The translations under genes were made by a program, and so were the position numbers. A DNA stretch of 64,000 nt from Alloalcanivorax dieselolei B5 (lineage in GTDB: Bacteria > Pseudomonadota > Gammaproteobacteria > Pseudomonadales > Alcanivoracaceae), in the NCBI RefSeq assembly GCF_000300005.1, contig NC_018691.1, positions 3,224,001-3,288,000 of the forward strand. The letters are read 5' to 3'. This document shows, one piece after another, positions 1 through 8,853 of this stretch (within the stretch, counting starts at the first letter, position 1; each line of letters begins with the position of its first letter). The notes below the pieces were generated by a model that ran no database searches, had not been told where the DNA came from, and saw only the letters and a program-made list of their open reading frames with translations.

Positions 1-924
1 CAGATTGAAGAAAAAGGCGGTGGTCATGTTCTTCGCCACCTGACCGCAAGCCAGCTCAACGAAGTAACGGCCCTCGATCTTGATCGCATTGTCGAAGTCC
101 ACCTGGGCGCCTTCCACCGCCGCCGCCAGGATATTGCGCGGTGCCGGATAATTGGCGCCTTTGAGCTGCTTGCGCAGATTGGCGGGGAACGCCGGCAGGT
201 TCTGCGCGAAACCGGGGTTGCTCGGCGAACCGCCGGGAATCTTGTAGCCTTTCTCGTCCCAGGGCTGTTTGGCCTTGGGGTTGGCTTTGATCCAGGCACG
301 GGCCTGTTCCAGCATCGCTTCCGGGGTATCCACGACTTCGTCGACAAGACCCAGCGCCTTGGCTTTGTCCACCTTGTGGCGCTGGCCTTGCAGCAGGACC
401 TGCATCAGAGCGTTCTGAATCCCCAGCATGCGCACGGTGCGTACCACACCGCCGCCACCGGGCAACAGCCCCAGGGTCACCTCCGGCAGACCGAATACCG
501 CTTTCGGATTGTTCAGCGCGATACGGTGATGACAGGACAAGGCGATTTCCAGACCGCCGCCCAGGGCGGTGCCGTTCAACGCGGCCACCACCGGAATCCC
601 CAGGGTTTCCAGGGTACGCAGCTGTGCCTTGGCGGTTTCCACACCGGCGGAAAATTCCGCCGCCCGCTCCGGCGTTACCTGGATCAGATCGTTCAGATCG
701 CCGCCGGCAAAGAAGGTGCTCTTCGCCGAGGTAATGATCACCCCGGTGATGTTGTCCTTTTCTTTTTCCAGCCGCTCGACGGTGGCGGCCATGGAGCGCA
801 TGTAGCGCTCGTTCATGGTATTGGCGGATTGCTTGGGATCATCCAGGACCAGGGTGACGATATTGTCCGCGTCCTGTTCCCAGCGGATGGTGCTTTCTTT
901 GTCGTTAAGGGTTTGCTCATTCAT
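1..924 (-). CDS. 3-hydroxyacyl-CoA dehydrogenase/enoyl-CoA hydratase, FadB/FadJ-like (3' end cut by window edge)
   Basis: The 308 visible residues are the N-terminal crotonase part of the bifunctional beta-oxidation enzyme, which hydrates enoyl-CoA before a C-terminal NAD-dependent dehydrogenase part acts. That second part lies outside the window. The crotonase signatures are an oxyanion-hole segment FFAGGDLNDL near residue 72, a second segment GTALGGGLEIALS near 118, and the acidic loop FGLPEVTLGLLPGGGG near 144. The frame stays open to base 1. The start is the ATG at 924, preceded by GGAGAG. It lies 22 bp downstream of fadA on the same strand, so the two are an operon with fadA first. Its short N-terminus before the crotonase core resembles the actinobacterial and Alcanivorax type more than E. 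coli FadB. Confidence 0.88.
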   Translation of the reverse strand, partial: MNEQTLNDKESTIRWEQDADNIVTLVLDDPKQSANTMNERYMRSMAATVERLEKEKDNITGVIITSAKSTFFAGGDLNDLIQVTPERAAEFSAGVETAKAQLRTLETLGIPVVAALNGTALGGGLEIALSCHHRIALNNPKAVFGLPEVTLGLLPGGGGVVRTVRMLGIQNALMQVLLQGQRHKVDKAKALGLVDEVVDTPEAMLEQARAWIKANPKAKQPWDEKGYKIPGGSPSNPGFAQNLPAFPANLRKQLKGANYPAPRNILAAAVEGAQVDFDNAIKIEGRYFVELACGQVAKNMTTAFFFNL

Positions 925-946
925 GATTCTTTTCTCTCCGTCCGGC

Positions 947-2158
947 TCACAGGCGCTCGATGATGGTGGCGATCCCCATGCCACCGCCCACGCAGAGGGT
1001 GCACAGTCCGTACTTCTGGTCACGACGTTCCAGCTCATCCAGCACGGTGCCCATGATCATGGCGCCGGTGGCGCCCAGCGGGTGGCCCATGGCGATGGCA
1101 CCGCCATTGACGTTCACCTTGTCGTGACTCAGGCCCATGTCCTTCATGAAACGCATGGCCACGGAGGCGAAGGCTTCGTTGATTTCCACCAGGTCGATCT
1201 GATCGATGGTCATGCCGGCTTTCTTCAGTACCTTGCGGCAAGCCGGCGCCGGGCCGGTGAGCATGATGGTGGGATCAGCGCCGCTGATGGCGGTGGCCAC
1301 CACTCGCCCTCGCGGTGTCATGCCGTAATCCTTGCCTACCTGGGCATTGCCGATGGCCACCAGAGAAGCGCCATCGACAATGCCGGAGGAGTTGCCGCCG
1401 GTGTGCACGTGATCGATCTTCTCCACCCAGTGGTATTTCTGCAGCGCCACGGCGTCGAATCCGCCCATTTCGCCCATGACGGCAAACGACGGATTCAAGT
1501 TGCCAAGCACATCGGCGGTAGTGCCCGCGCGCACATGTTCGTCCCGGTCGAGCACCACCAGGCCATTGCGGTCCTTCACCGGCACCACGGAGCGCTGGAA
1601 GTAGCCTTTTTCCCAGGCATTGGCGGCGCGGGCCTGGGACTCAGCGGCGAATTCGTCCACATCGCGGCGGGAAAAGCCTTCGATGGTGGCGATCAGGTCG
1701 GCGCCGATGCCCTGAGGCACGAAGCCGGTTTCGTAGTTGGTGATCGGATCCATCGCCCAGGCGCCGCCGTCGGAGCCCATCGGCACCCGGCTCATGGCTT
1801 CAACACCGCCGGCCAGAATCAGATCGTCCCAACCGGACGCCACTTTCTGGGCCGCCGTGTTAACCGCTTCCAGGCCGGACGCACAAAACCGGTTCAGTTG
1901 ATAGCCCGCCACCGTTTCCGGCAGACCGGCGGCCAGGGCCGCGGTCTTGGCGATACAGGCTCCCTGATCCCCCACCGGCGAGACCACGCCGAGCAACACA
2001 TCGTCGATGCGGTTGACGTCCATATTGGGGAAACGATCGCGCAATTCATCAATCAACCCCACCACCAGATCCAGAGGTTTGACGGTATGCAGGGAGCCAT
2101 CCTTCTTGCCACGCCCACGGGGGGTGCGGATGGCATCGTAAATATAGGCTTCGGTCAT
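947..2158 (-). CDS. fadA: acetyl-CoA acyltransferase (thiolase)
   Basis: This 403-residue thiolase releases acetyl-CoA from 3-ketoacyl-CoA in the last step of beta-oxidation. It has the nucleophilic cysteine segment [11 protein letters not shown] near residue 90, the GHPLGATGA histidine motif near 355 and the C-terminal CVGGGMG cysteine motif. An upstream in-frame extension to 2317 is possible, but the protein family begins at [15 protein letters not shown], so the ATG at 2158 is chosen. It is the first gene of a two-gene unit with the fadB-like gene. It could act as an acetoacetyl-CoA thiolase instead, because the family overlaps in sequence, but the operon partner favours fatty-acid degradation. 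Confidence 0.92.
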   Translation of the reverse strand: MTEAYIYDAIRTPRGRGKKDGSLHTVKPLDLVVGLIDELRDRFPNMDVNRIDDVLLGVVSPVGDQGACIAKTAALAAGLPETVAGYQLNRFCASGLEAVNTAAQKVASGWDDLILAGGVEAMSRVPMGSDGGAWAMDPITNYETGFVPQGIGADLIATIEGFSRRDVDEFAAESQARAANAWEKGYFQRSVVPVKDRNGLVVLDRDEHVRAGTTADVLGNLNPSFAVMGEMGGFDAVALQKYHWVEKIDHVHTGGNSSGIVDGASLVAIGNAQVGKDYGMTPRGRVVATAISGADPTIMLTGPAPACRKVLKKAGMTIDQIDLVEINEAFASVAMRFMKDMGLSHDKVNVNGGAIAMGHPLGATGAMIMGTVLDELERRDQKYGLCTLCVGGGMGIATIIERL

Positions 2159-2218
2159 GTAAGCGTTCCTCTCGCCCTCGCGGCCTGAGCAGGCTCGGCG
2201 TTCCGGGGTAACGATAAT

Positions 2219-2250
2219 TATTGAGGTGAACAGATATTGAGGCGAACAGA
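2219..2250. repeat. 2 x 16-bp imperfect tandem duplication upstream of fadA
   Basis: Two adjacent 16-bp units (2219-2234 and 2235-2250) differ at one base. They lie in the divergent intergenic space 60-90 bp upstream of the fadA start. The arrangement matches several other short tandem duplications in this window. Confidence 0.75.
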
Positions 2251-2339
2251 GTGCCCCAGGGCCGAAACGGCCACAATGACGGGAGCGATCACGGATACTG
2301 AGCGAAAAAGACAGCATTCCGTCTCTTGCCTCCCTTTTA

Positions 2340-2358
2340 AATAATATTAATTCGCATT
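2340..2358. promoter_or_regulatory. candidate Fur box in front of the orfX-sodA pair
   Basis: Read on the minus strand, the site is AATGCGAATTAATATTATT, close to the common gammaproteobacterial Fur-box form with GAGAAT followed by an AT-rich half. It ends 12 bp before the start of the orfX gene. In Pseudomonas the orthologous sodA unit is iron-repressed by Fur, which agrees with this call. No binding data can be read from sequence alone. Confidence 0.5.
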
Positions 2359-2370
2359 ACGATTAACGGA

Positions 2371-2805
2371 ATGGACAGCAAAGCCCTGCTCCGGCTAGGT
2401 AACGAAGCCTTCGCCACGCAACGCTACGCCGAAGCTCAGGACCGCTACCGCCAGGCCATCAGCGCCCTGGCAACCGCCCTCCAATGCCGGCGCCCCGCCG
2501 ACACCGACGCCCTGATTCTGTATTCCATCGCCATTCAGAACCTCGCGGACACCCACGCCCGGCGCGAACGACCGGAGTTGATCCGGGATGTCCTGCTGGA
2601 AGGCTGTCTGCATCTGGCCCTGTGGATGAACGGAGCGTTGTCACGGGGTATCGGCGGCTGCGCGCTGGGCGAGTTTGGCCGGCTGAGGGTGCGGTTGCTG
2701 GCTTTGCATCAATCCGGCGCCGGATCGCTCGATCCACATCAGCAGCAGGCGCTGGAGGACGCCACACGTCTTTTAACGTTAGAAGGTAGTTACCATGATT
2801 CATGA
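2371..2805 (+). CDS. small alpha-helical TPR-like protein (PA4469/orfX-like)
   Basis: This 144-residue protein has no signal peptide and is rich in helix-forming residues. Residues 5-40 resemble a tetratricopeptide helix pair (LGNEAFATQRYAEAQDRYRQ). Its last 11 bases overlap the start of sodA, so the two are translationally coupled. The same kind of small gene (orfX) precedes sodA in the Pseudomonas fagA-fumC-orfX-sodA operon. Here fagA and fumC are absent. Function is unknown; a role linked to Mn-SOD expression or maturation is only a guess from position. Confidence 0.75.
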   Translation: MDSKALLRLGNEAFATQRYAEAQDRYRQAISALATALQCRRPADTDALILYSIAIQNLADTHARRERPELIRDVLLEGCLHLALWMNGALSRGIGGCALGEFGRLRVRLLALHQSGAGSLDPHQQQALEDATRLLTLEGSYHDS

Positions 2806-3430
2806 GTTTCCGGACTTACCGTACGCCTACGACGCCTTGGAACCGGTGATCGACGAGACCACCATGCGCGTGCACCACACCCGCCACCATCGCACCTATT
2901 ACGACAAGTTCGTTGCCGCCATTCGCGGCAGCGATCTGGAACAACAACCAATGGAGACCATTTTCGCCCGCATTTCCCAACACCCGCCTGCGGTGCGCAA
3001 CAACGGCGGTGGCTATTACAACCACACCCTGTATTGGAACGTGATGTCACCGGATGGCGGCGGCGATCCGGTGGGCGCGCTGGCGGATGCTCTGCTGGCC
3101 AAATACGGTTCCTTCGATGAATTCAAAACCGCTTTCGCCAACGCCGGCATCAACCAGTTCGGCTCCGGTTTTGCCTGGCTTTCGGTTACCACGGACGGTG
3201 ATCTGGCGATCAGCTCCACCGGCAATCAGGACAATCCGCTGATGGACACCGCCGAGGTGCGCGGCACACCGATTCTGGGTTGTGATGTGTGGGAGCATGC
3301 CTACTATCTCACCTACATGAATAAGCGCCCGGACTACATCGACGCCTGGTGGAAAGTGGTCAACTGGCCCTACGTGAACCAGTTGTATGAACAGGCTCTG
3401 GCTCAGGCACCGCGGCAAAAATCGGCCTGA
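2795..3430 (+). CDS. sodA: superoxide dismutase, Mn-type signature
   Basis: This 211-residue cytoplasmic enzyme converts superoxide to hydrogen peroxide and oxygen. The expected metal ligands are visible as H27, H77, D164 and H168 (DVWEHAYY). The second-sphere glutamine that separates Mn from Fe enzymes is placed as in MnSOD: glycine at residue 73 and glutamine at 145 in GNQDNP. In FeSOD the glutamine sits at the first position. Manganese is therefore the likely metal, with cambialism still possible. An Mn enzyme behind a Fur box fits use under iron shortage. Confidence 0.9.
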   Translation: MIHEFPDLPYAYDALEPVIDETTMRVHHTRHHRTYYDKFVAAIRGSDLEQQPMETIFARISQHPPAVRNNGGGYYNHTLYWNVMSPDGGGDPVGALADALLAKYGSFDEFKTAFANAGINQFGSGFAWLSVTTDGDLAISSTGNQDNPLMDTAEVRGTPILGCDVWEHAYYLTYMNKRPDYIDAWWKVVNWPYVNQLYEQALAQAPRQKSA

Positions 3431-3540
3431 CGGCGACACCGCTCCTGGCGCCTAGAGCCTGTTCATGATCTCACCGGCGCCAGGGCCATTGTTCCGACGC
3501 GGCGTCATGGCCAAGGTAGAGCGGAACAAGGAGGAGCCTT

Positions 3541-4320
3541 ATGTCATATCTGGATATCGCCCGCTCACTGGCTTCCAGCGCCGCGCAAAATGGCCGGGGC
3601 ATTGCCACCCGCCCGCGTGACAGGCAGCCGGAAGAGCCTTTGGAATTGTACGACATTGAAGCCTGTCCCTATTGCCGGCTGGTGCGTGAAACGCTCACCG
3701 AGCTGGATCTGGACGTGCTGATTTTCCCTTGTCCCAAAGGCGGCAACCGCTACCGGCCTCTGGTGGAAAATCTCGGTGGGCAAACCCGGTTTCCGTTCCT
3801 GATGGATCCGAACACCGGCGCGGCGCTGTATGAGTCGGAAGACATTATCGATTACCTGCACCGGGAATACGGCGACCGCCTGCCGCCCGGGCGCGGGCTG
3901 GCCTCCCGCTTGCGGTTAGTGTCGTCGTTCACCGCGTCGGTGCCCCGTGGCCGCCGTGGGCTGCGCGCGCGCCCCGCCGGCCTGGCGGAGCGGCCGCTGG
4001 AACTGTACTCCTTCGAGGCCAGTCCGTTTGCGCGCCTGGTGCGGGAGCGGCTGTGCGAGATGCAACTGCCGTACCTGATCCGGCAATGCGGCCGGGACCA
4101 TTGGATGGACTGGGTGCTGCCGGCGGTACGCGACCGCCTGAACCTGAATTACCGGCCCAGCCAGCGCAACCGGCGGCGTCTGATCACCATCACCGACATG
4201 GTGGCGATCCCGTATCTGGTGGATCCGAACACTGGCGAAGAGCGTTATGAATCGACTTCGATCCTGGAATATCTGGACTACGCCTACCAGGAACCCGATA
4301 CCGCTCCCCGGGCGGTGTGA
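3541..4320 (+). CDS. protein with two tandem glutaredoxin/GST N-terminal domains
   Basis: The 259 residues form two thioredoxin-fold modules of the GST-N/glutaredoxin type. The first, about residues 33-112, has a redox-type CPYC at 42-45 and a cis-proline segment FPFLMDPNTG. The second, about 152-245, has the same fold pattern (LELYSFEASPFARLVRER and IPYLVDPNTG) but SPFA in place of the cysteines. No GST C-terminal helical domain follows either module. The first module could reduce disulfides or bind glutathione; the second looks structural or substrate-binding. The start ATG at 3541 follows an AAGGAGG-type ribosome site. No operon partner is evident. Confidence 0.8.
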   Translation: MSYLDIARSLASSAAQNGRGIATRPRDRQPEEPLELYDIEACPYCRLVRETLTELDLDVLIFPCPKGGNRYRPLVENLGGQTRFPFLMDPNTGAALYESEDIIDYLHREYGDRLPPGRGLASRLRLVSSFTASVPRGRRGLRARPAGLAERPLELYSFEASPFARLVRERLCEMQLPYLIRQCGRDHWMDWVLPAVRDRLNLNYRPSQRNRRRLITITDMVAIPYLVDPNTGEERYESTSILEYLDYAYQEPDTAPRAV

Positions 4321-4405
4321 ACAGGGTCGTATGAATATTGCGTTGCGCCTCTTCTCCGGCGCCGGGTTCGGTGCTATATAGGTGGTGCGGCTTCGCCGCG
4401 CCTGT

Positions 4406-4468
4406 TATTACGAGTCTTTTGTATTACGGATCTTTTTTGCGAGTACAGAACAGAGAGTACTGAACATG
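4406..4468. repeat. two adjacent short tandem duplications in a leader region
   Basis: Units 4406-4421 and 4422-4437 are 16 bp and differ at three bases. They are followed at once by 14-bp units 4441-4454 and 4455-4468 that share GAGTACNGAACA. The second pair runs into the start codon of the small charged protein, so the duplication sits in its ribosome-binding region. Confidence 0.6.
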
Positions 4469-4633
4469 AGTCGTCGCCACTTTGATGACTACGACGCCAA
4501 AGAATGGCAAGAAGAGCATAGTCGGGTAGCGAAGGAACGTCGCAAGCGGGACGCCAAGAAGCATCGCCATCAAACCGATGACGAGGCTGCGGAGGCCCCC
4601 GGTCGCCCCCGATCACCGCGTCCCTCGCACTGA
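4466..4633 (+). CDS. small highly charged protein of unknown function
   Basis: This 55-residue peptide consists almost entirely of charged and polar residues, starting MSRRHFDDYDAKEWQEEH, with a basic middle (ERRKRDAKKHRH) and a proline-rich end. It has no signal peptide, membrane segment or cysteine. The start at 4466 is preferred over the upstream GTG at 4382 because the extra N-terminus is atypical. It is followed by a hairpin terminator, which supports it as a separate gene. Function unknown; the composition suggests nucleic-acid or ribosome contact, which is inference. Confidence 0.6.
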   Translation: MSRRHFDDYDAKEWQEEHSRVAKERRKRDAKKHRHQTDDEAAEAPGRPRSPRPSH

Positions 4634-4657
4634 TCGACCTTTTCTCCCGGTCCCCAA

Positions 4658-4692
4658 GGGGTATGCTCGCATACCCCCTGTGGTGCTTTTTT
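4658..4692 (+). terminator. hairpin terminator after the small charged protein
   Basis: An 8-bp perfect stem (GGGGTATG at 4658-4665, CATACCCC at 4670-4677) closes a 4-base loop. A run of six T follows about 9 bases later, which is further away than in a textbook intrinsic terminator. Confidence 0.45.
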
Positions 4693-4796
4693 CCGAATTC
4701 CGCCTTTCTCCCTCGCCACGAGGCCGACATCCCGCCGCTGCCATCCCCCGAGACTTTGTGTAACATCCAAATAAAGTTCCGTGTCCGGAGGGTGCC

Positions 4797-5390
4797 ATGA
4801 ACGACCATGACGACGATCTGTTTCGCAAAGAAATGACCGGTGTGGCACCGCTCAAGGACGACGGTCGCGTGCGCCTGAGCCGCCCTCAGCCCCCCAGCCT
4901 GGCCCAGCAGCAACGCCGCGCCGCCGCCACCGCCCGTGCCGCCCGGGACGGCAACCCCCTGACCTTGCCGGAATTCGTTCCGGAAGCCGGCCCCCACGAC
5001 ATCGTCGGGCAGAAGAAAAACGGCGTGCAGGAAGGGGTGTTCCGCAAATTGCGATTGGGCAAATACGAAACCCAGGCCCATCTGGACCTGCACCGGGTTC
5101 GTTTGCTCGATGCCCGCGAGCAGGTCTTCCGCTTTCTCCAGGAGGCACAGGTCCAGGGCTTGCGCACCGTGCAAATCAGCCATGGCAAAGGCCAGCACAG
5201 CGAGCGCCCCGGCCTGCTGAAAAGCTACGTACTGCACTGGCTCACCGAGTATCCGGAGGTGCTGGCCTTCCACAGCGCGCCGCAGAATCAGGGCGGCGCC
5301 GGCGTCACCCTGGCGCTGTTGAAGAAAAGCAGCGACGCGCGGCAGAAAAACCGGGAGTTTTTTTACGAGCGCAGCCGCGCACAGAGGTAG
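4797..5390 (+). CDS. smrA: Smr-domain DNA/RNA nuclease-like protein
   Basis: This 197-residue protein has a disordered charged N-terminus (to about 75) and a C-terminal Smr domain, the fold found at the end of MutS2. The motifs are LDLH near residue 98, the HGKG loop near 130 and GGAGVTLALLKK near 164, all typical of the SmrA/YdaL group. Smr domains nick DNA or cleave RNA; the target in this group is not firmly known. It is convergent with sthA. Confidence 0.87.
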   Translation: MNDHDDDLFRKEMTGVAPLKDDGRVRLSRPQPPSLAQQQRRAAATARAARDGNPLTLPEFVPEAGPHDIVGQKKNGVQEGVFRKLRLGKYETQAHLDLHRVRLLDAREQVFRFLQEAQVQGLRTVQISHGKGQHSERPGLLKSYVLHWLTEYPEVLAFHSAPQNQGGAGVTLALLKKSSDARQKNREFFYERSRAQR

Positions 5391-5423
5391 GTCGGACGTC
5401 AGACCTGTTTCGTCCGGCCTGTT

Positions 5424-6824
5424 TCAGCGTCTGACCCGGTTCACTCCGTTGATCGCCGCCACCCGGTAGGCTTCCGCCATGGTGGGATAGTTGAAGGTGG
5501 TATCGACGAAATAATGCAGCGTGTTGTTCGGCGCCGGCTGACGCATCACCGCCTGCCCCACATGCACGATTTCCATCGCCTGGTAACCGAAACAGTGAAT
5601 CCCCAGCACCGCCAGGGTCTCGCGGTGGAACAGGATTTTCAGCATACCCACCCGCTCACCGGTGATCTGCGCCCGGGCCAGATTCTTGAAGAACGCTTGC
5701 CCCACTTCGTAGGGCACCTTCGACTCGGTGAGTTCCTGTTCGGTCTGCCCCACCGAGCTGATACCGGGGATGGTGTAAATGCCGGTGGGGACATTCTCCA
5801 CCTGCTTCACCGGACCGCCGGTGACGATACCCTCGGCGCAGAACCGTCCCTGGTCGTAGGACGCGCTGGCCAGGGACGGCCAGCCCACCACATCACCCAC
5901 CGCGTAAACGTTCTCCGCCGCCGTGCAATAGCGCTCGTCGACGCTCAACTGACCGCGGCTGTTGGCTTCCAGCCCCAGATTCTCGATACCCAGATCCTGG
6001 GTGTTACCGGAGCGGCCGTTACACCACAGCAGCGCGTCCGCGCGCAATCGTTTTCCGGACCGCAATTCCAGAGTCACACCGTCGTCGTCGGCGATGATCC
6101 GCGAGTATTCCTCGCTGTGACGGATCGTGGCCCCTTCATCGCGCAGGTGGTAGCTGAGCGCATCGGAAATTTCCGTGTCGAGGAAATCCAGCAGATGCTG
6201 CCGGTTATTGACCAGGTCCACGCGCATGCCCAGGCCGGTGAACATGCAGCCGTATTCACAGCCGATCACGCCAGCGCCATAGACGATGATGTTACGTGGC
6301 GTGTGCGCCATGTTGAGGATGGTGTCGGAGTCATATATGCGCGGATGGTCGAAGTCCACGTCCGCCGGATGATAAGGCCGCGAGCCGGTGGCGATGAGAA
6401 TATTGCGGGTACGCAACAGCCACTGACGACCAACCGGATCATCCACGCGCACTTCGCCCGGCCCCTGGATATAACCGAGCCCGGAAAATAAACGTACCCG
6501 GTTACGAATATAGAAGTCGGTGCGCACTTGCACCTGGGAGTCGATCACTTCCCCGCTACGGCGGATCAGGTCCTGCCACTGCACCTGACGCGGATTGATC
6601 AGACCACGCAGCAACGGATTGCGTTGCGAGCGGATCACCTGACGCACCTGGTGACGCAGCGCCTTGGATGGGATCGTGCCCCAATGCGTGCAGTTACCGC
6701 CAACCCGGTTCTGGCTCTCGATCATGGCAACGCGCAGACCGCCCTTGGCCGCCTGCATCGCCGCCGCCTCCCCCGCCGGTCCACTGCCGATGATGACTAG
6801 ATCCCAACCGGAACTGATATCCAT
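5424..6824 (-). CDS. sthA: soluble pyridine nucleotide transhydrogenase
   Basis: The 466-residue FAD enzyme passes hydride from NADPH to NAD+ in the cytoplasm and so balances the two pools. The FAD site is [16 protein letters not shown] at residues 11-26. The NAD(P) site is [12 protein letters not shown] near 184, and an ATG/GD motif ([12 protein letters not shown]) binds FAD near 315. The redox disulfide of related lipoamide dehydrogenases is reduced to a single cysteine ([16 protein letters not shown]), which is the mark of SthA. Length and motifs match E. coli SthA. It stands alone, with hda downstream on the same strand after about 100 bp upstream of its start. Confidence 0.95.
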   Translation of the reverse strand: MDISSGWDLVIIGSGPAGEAAAMQAAKGGLRVAMIESQNRVGGNCTHWGTIPSKALRHQVRQVIRSQRNPLLRGLINPRQVQWQDLIRRSGEVIDSQVQVRTDFYIRNRVRLFSGLGYIQGPGEVRVDDPVGRQWLLRTRNILIATGSRPYHPADVDFDHPRIYDSDTILNMAHTPRNIIVYGAGVIGCEYGCMFTGLGMRVDLVNNRQHLLDFLDTEISDALSYHLRDEGATIRHSEEYSRIIADDDGVTLELRSGKRLRADALLWCNGRSGNTQDLGIENLGLEANSRGQLSVDERYCTAAENVYAVGDVVGWPSLASASYDQGRFCAEGIVTGGPVKQVENVPTGIYTIPGISSVGQTEQELTESKVPYEVGQAFFKNLARAQITGERVGMLKILFHRETLAVLGIHCFGYQAMEIVHVGQAVMRQPAPNNTLHYFVDTTFNYPTMAEAYRVAAINGVNRVRR

Positions 6825-6847
6825 AGCGTCTCCTTATCGACTTAGTG

Positions 6848-6863
6848 GTGATCACGAGATCAC
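6848..6863. promoter_or_regulatory. palindrome upstream of sthA
   Basis: A perfect inverted repeat of GTGATC and GATCAC separated by 4 bases lies 24-39 bp before the sthA start, where an operator would overlap the promoter. It resembles a CRP site, but the spacing is GTGA-N8-TCAC rather than N6, so the regulator is unknown. Confidence 0.35.
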
Positions 6864-6921
6864 GCGAGGGTGTTCGGTGCTGTTTCGCTAGTATAGGAAA
6901 AAAGGCGGATCCCCGCCGGGG

Positions 6922-7611
6922 TCACCAATCAAAAACATCCTTGATGAAAGGGATGGTCAGCGCACGCTGACGGGCCAGCGCCATATGATCCAGCGTGGCC
7001 AGCCGCTCCAGCAGCGCCGCCGGTGAGCGCTCGCTGCGCATGGCCAGATAACGGGCGGCTTCACCATTGATGCGTAAACCGCGCTCACCGGCGCGCCTTA
7101 CCACCAATTCCGTCAGCGCCTGCTCATCCAGGGGTTGTAGCCGGATCACCGGTCCCGCCGCCAGCCGCGTGGCCAGATCCGGCAATTGCCAGGGCGTTGC
7201 CGCCGGTGAAGCGGAAGCGGTAAACAGCAGCACGCCACCGCCGGCCATGACGCGGTTATAGAGGTGGAACAGGGCTTCTTCCCAGCGCGGCTGGCCGGCG
7301 AACTGGTCGACGTCGTCCAGCGCCAGCAGAGCGAATTGCTCCATGCCGTCAAAGACATCGGGCACCAGCGGCAACAGCTCCTTGGCCGGCAACAGACAGG
7401 CGGAACGGCCCAGCGCCTGAGCGTGACGCACCGCGCCTTCCAACAGATGGCTCTTGCCCTGGCCCTCGCCGCCCCACAGCAATACCTGATGTTCCTCACC
7501 CTGGGCCGCGGCTTTCACCGAGGCCAGGGCCAGGCCGTTGTCACCGGCGTGAAAATTGTCCAGGTCATGCCCTTCACGCAATTGCAGGGCCAGCGGTAAC
7601 TGGTTGCTCAT
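6922..7611 (-). CDS. hda: DnaA-homologous replication regulator Hda
   Basis: The 229-residue protein promotes hydrolysis of DnaA-bound ATP with the DNA-loaded beta clamp, so preventing re-initiation. The N-terminus carries the clamp-binding motif QLPLAL at residues 4-9. A Walker A site GGEGQGKSH lies near 48, Walker B LLALDDVDQF near 98, and the rest is a short AAA+ domain without the DnaA DNA-binding part. The ATG at 7611 overlaps the stop of the upstream DUF2066 gene by 4 bases (ATGA), so they are translationally coupled. An earlier in-frame start would add 14 residues and bury the clamp motif. Confidence 0.92.
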   Translation of the reverse strand: MSNQLPLALQLREGHDLDNFHAGDNGLALASVKAAAQGEEHQVLLWGGEGQGKSHLLEGAVRHAQALGRSACLLPAKELLPLVPDVFDGMEQFALLALDDVDQFAGQPRWEEALFHLYNRVMAGGGVLLFTASASPAATPWQLPDLATRLAAGPVIRLQPLDEQALTELVVRRAGERGLRINGEAARYLAMRSERSPAALLERLATLDHMALARQRALTIPFIKDVFDW

Positions 7612-8717
7612 GGTTGCCAGCAATACAGGGCACGCCCCTGACTGTCCCCGCATTCGCTGAGGCCGGCCACATCCCGGGCCGGCGTCAGCCCCGCGGGGCT
7701 CAATTGGATCAACACCTGATCGCCGTCAAGGGAGCGAACCTCCACCGACACCACGCCGGGTGCCTGGGACAGCGCCTGACGCAAAGCGGTCAGGTCACGC
7801 AGAGAGCCAACCCCGCGTACCGCCAGCAACGTCATGTCATCGAAACTGTCCGGTCCGGTGGCGGACGGCGCCGGGCCACCGGGCACCACCGGCCCGATGC
7901 CGGCGGACGTGGCGGACGGAGAGGTCAACGGAGAGGTCGGTGGGTCCGTTTGCTGGCCGTCGGCGGCGCGGCTCTCATTGCTATAGCGCTCATTGAGGGT
8001 ATCGGCCACCGCCGTCACCATGGCGGAGAGCAATGCCCCTCGTTCACCGTTATCACGATCCTGCGTCACCGTTTCGCGGCCTTCCATCAAACGCCAGTTG
8101 AGGGTCTCCTGACGGCCGTCGTACAACACCGCGGTGGCCACCCAGTCACTGCCGTAACGGCGCGACGCCGCCAGCACCGGTTCATCGAAACGGCCACGGA
8201 TGTCCGCCACGGTGAGCGCCTCGCGGTCCTGTTCGTCCCAGGCCGGGAAGCGCAACGTCACGCCGCGTTGCGCCGCCACGTCCGTCATCGCATCGGCCAG
8301 ATCATCGCCGGCACTGACCACGCTGCCGCGCCCGCTGCCCGCCACCATCCACACCAGCACCGTGGGCGGCTCTCCCCGCCACACCGGCGCACCCTGGTTG
8401 GCCAGGTAACGGCGCAGGGCGGCACCGTCAAATTCCAATTCCAGCCGGGTGGCATCACCCTCCTGCTGATAGCGGTAAGCCTGCAGCCAGCGATCCGGCG
8501 TGGCCAGAGCTCCGGCCACGCCGGGCAGGTCGGCCACCTCGGCCTGGCCGGTCAGGCGTCTGGTCAGTGTTTCCAGCCCTGCACGGAGCGCCTCGTCGCC
8601 GGGCGCCTCACCACCGGGCCCATCGCTCACGGGCAGCGACACCTGCCCCAGGGTATCGGCCCCCGCGCCCGGCGCCAGGGCCAGCAATAACAGTATGCAG
8701 CACAGTAATCGGGTCAT
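7608..8717 (-). CDS. DUF2066 domain-containing exported protein
   Basis: The 369-residue product starts with a signal peptide (about residues 1-21, leucine-rich then ending GAGA). DUF2066 covers most of the first 230 residues, followed by a low-complexity Pro/Ser/Thr stretch and a C-terminal segment that looks like a small alpha/beta domain. The ATG at 8717 is chosen because it places the hydrophobic core at the N-terminus; an upstream start at 8753 would add 12 basic residues. DUF2066 genes beside hda and opposite purM are a standard gammaproteobacterial arrangement. Its role is unknown, probably in the cell envelope. Confidence 0.85.
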   Translation of the reverse strand: MTRLLCCILLLLALAPGAGADTLGQVSLPVSDGPGGEAPGDEALRAGLETLTRRLTGQAEVADLPGVAGALATPDRWLQAYRYQQEGDATRLELEFDGAALRRYLANQGAPVWRGEPPTVLVWMVAGSGRGSVVSAGDDLADAMTDVAAQRGVTLRFPAWDEQDREALTVADIRGRFDEPVLAASRRYGSDWVATAVLYDGRQETLNWRLMEGRETVTQDRDNGERGALLSAMVTAVADTLNERYSNESRAADGQQTDPPTSPLTSPSATSAGIGPVVPGGPAPSATGPDSFDDMTLLAVRGVGSLRDLTALRQALSQAPGVVSVEVRSLDGDQVLIQLSPAGLTPARDVAGLSECGDSQGRALYCWQP

Positions 8718-8817
8718 CAGTTCGGTCCAGCGGGCCTTGATTGGGCGCGCCATTATCCCCTATCCGAACGCCGCTGGCGAACCGTCCGTCGGCCCGTTTC
8801 CACTCCTGGTCCGCGAT

Positions 8818-8826
8818 TGCTAGAAT
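8818..8826 (+). promoter_or_regulatory. extended -10 promoter for purMN
   Basis: The sequence TGCTAGAAT at 8818-8826 is an extended -10 element 27 bp before the purM start. The -35 region (about 8798) is weak, as is usual for extended -10 promoters. Confidence 0.45.
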
Positions 8827-8853
8827 ACGCGCCTTCACCATCTGGAGTGCCCC

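Noticed and set aside
815-2188. 457-residue frame on the plus strand opposite fadA
   Set aside because: It is antisense to a certain thiolase gene, rich in His and Gly, and has no gene-like features; it is a high-GC shadow.
5390-5419. Terminator between smrA and sthA
   Set aside because: The arms have a mismatch, a long loop and no T run, so the evidence is too weak.
6848-6863. CRP-type binding site
   Set aside because: The half-sites GTGA and TCAC are 8 bases apart instead of 6, so I only call it a palindrome of unknown use.
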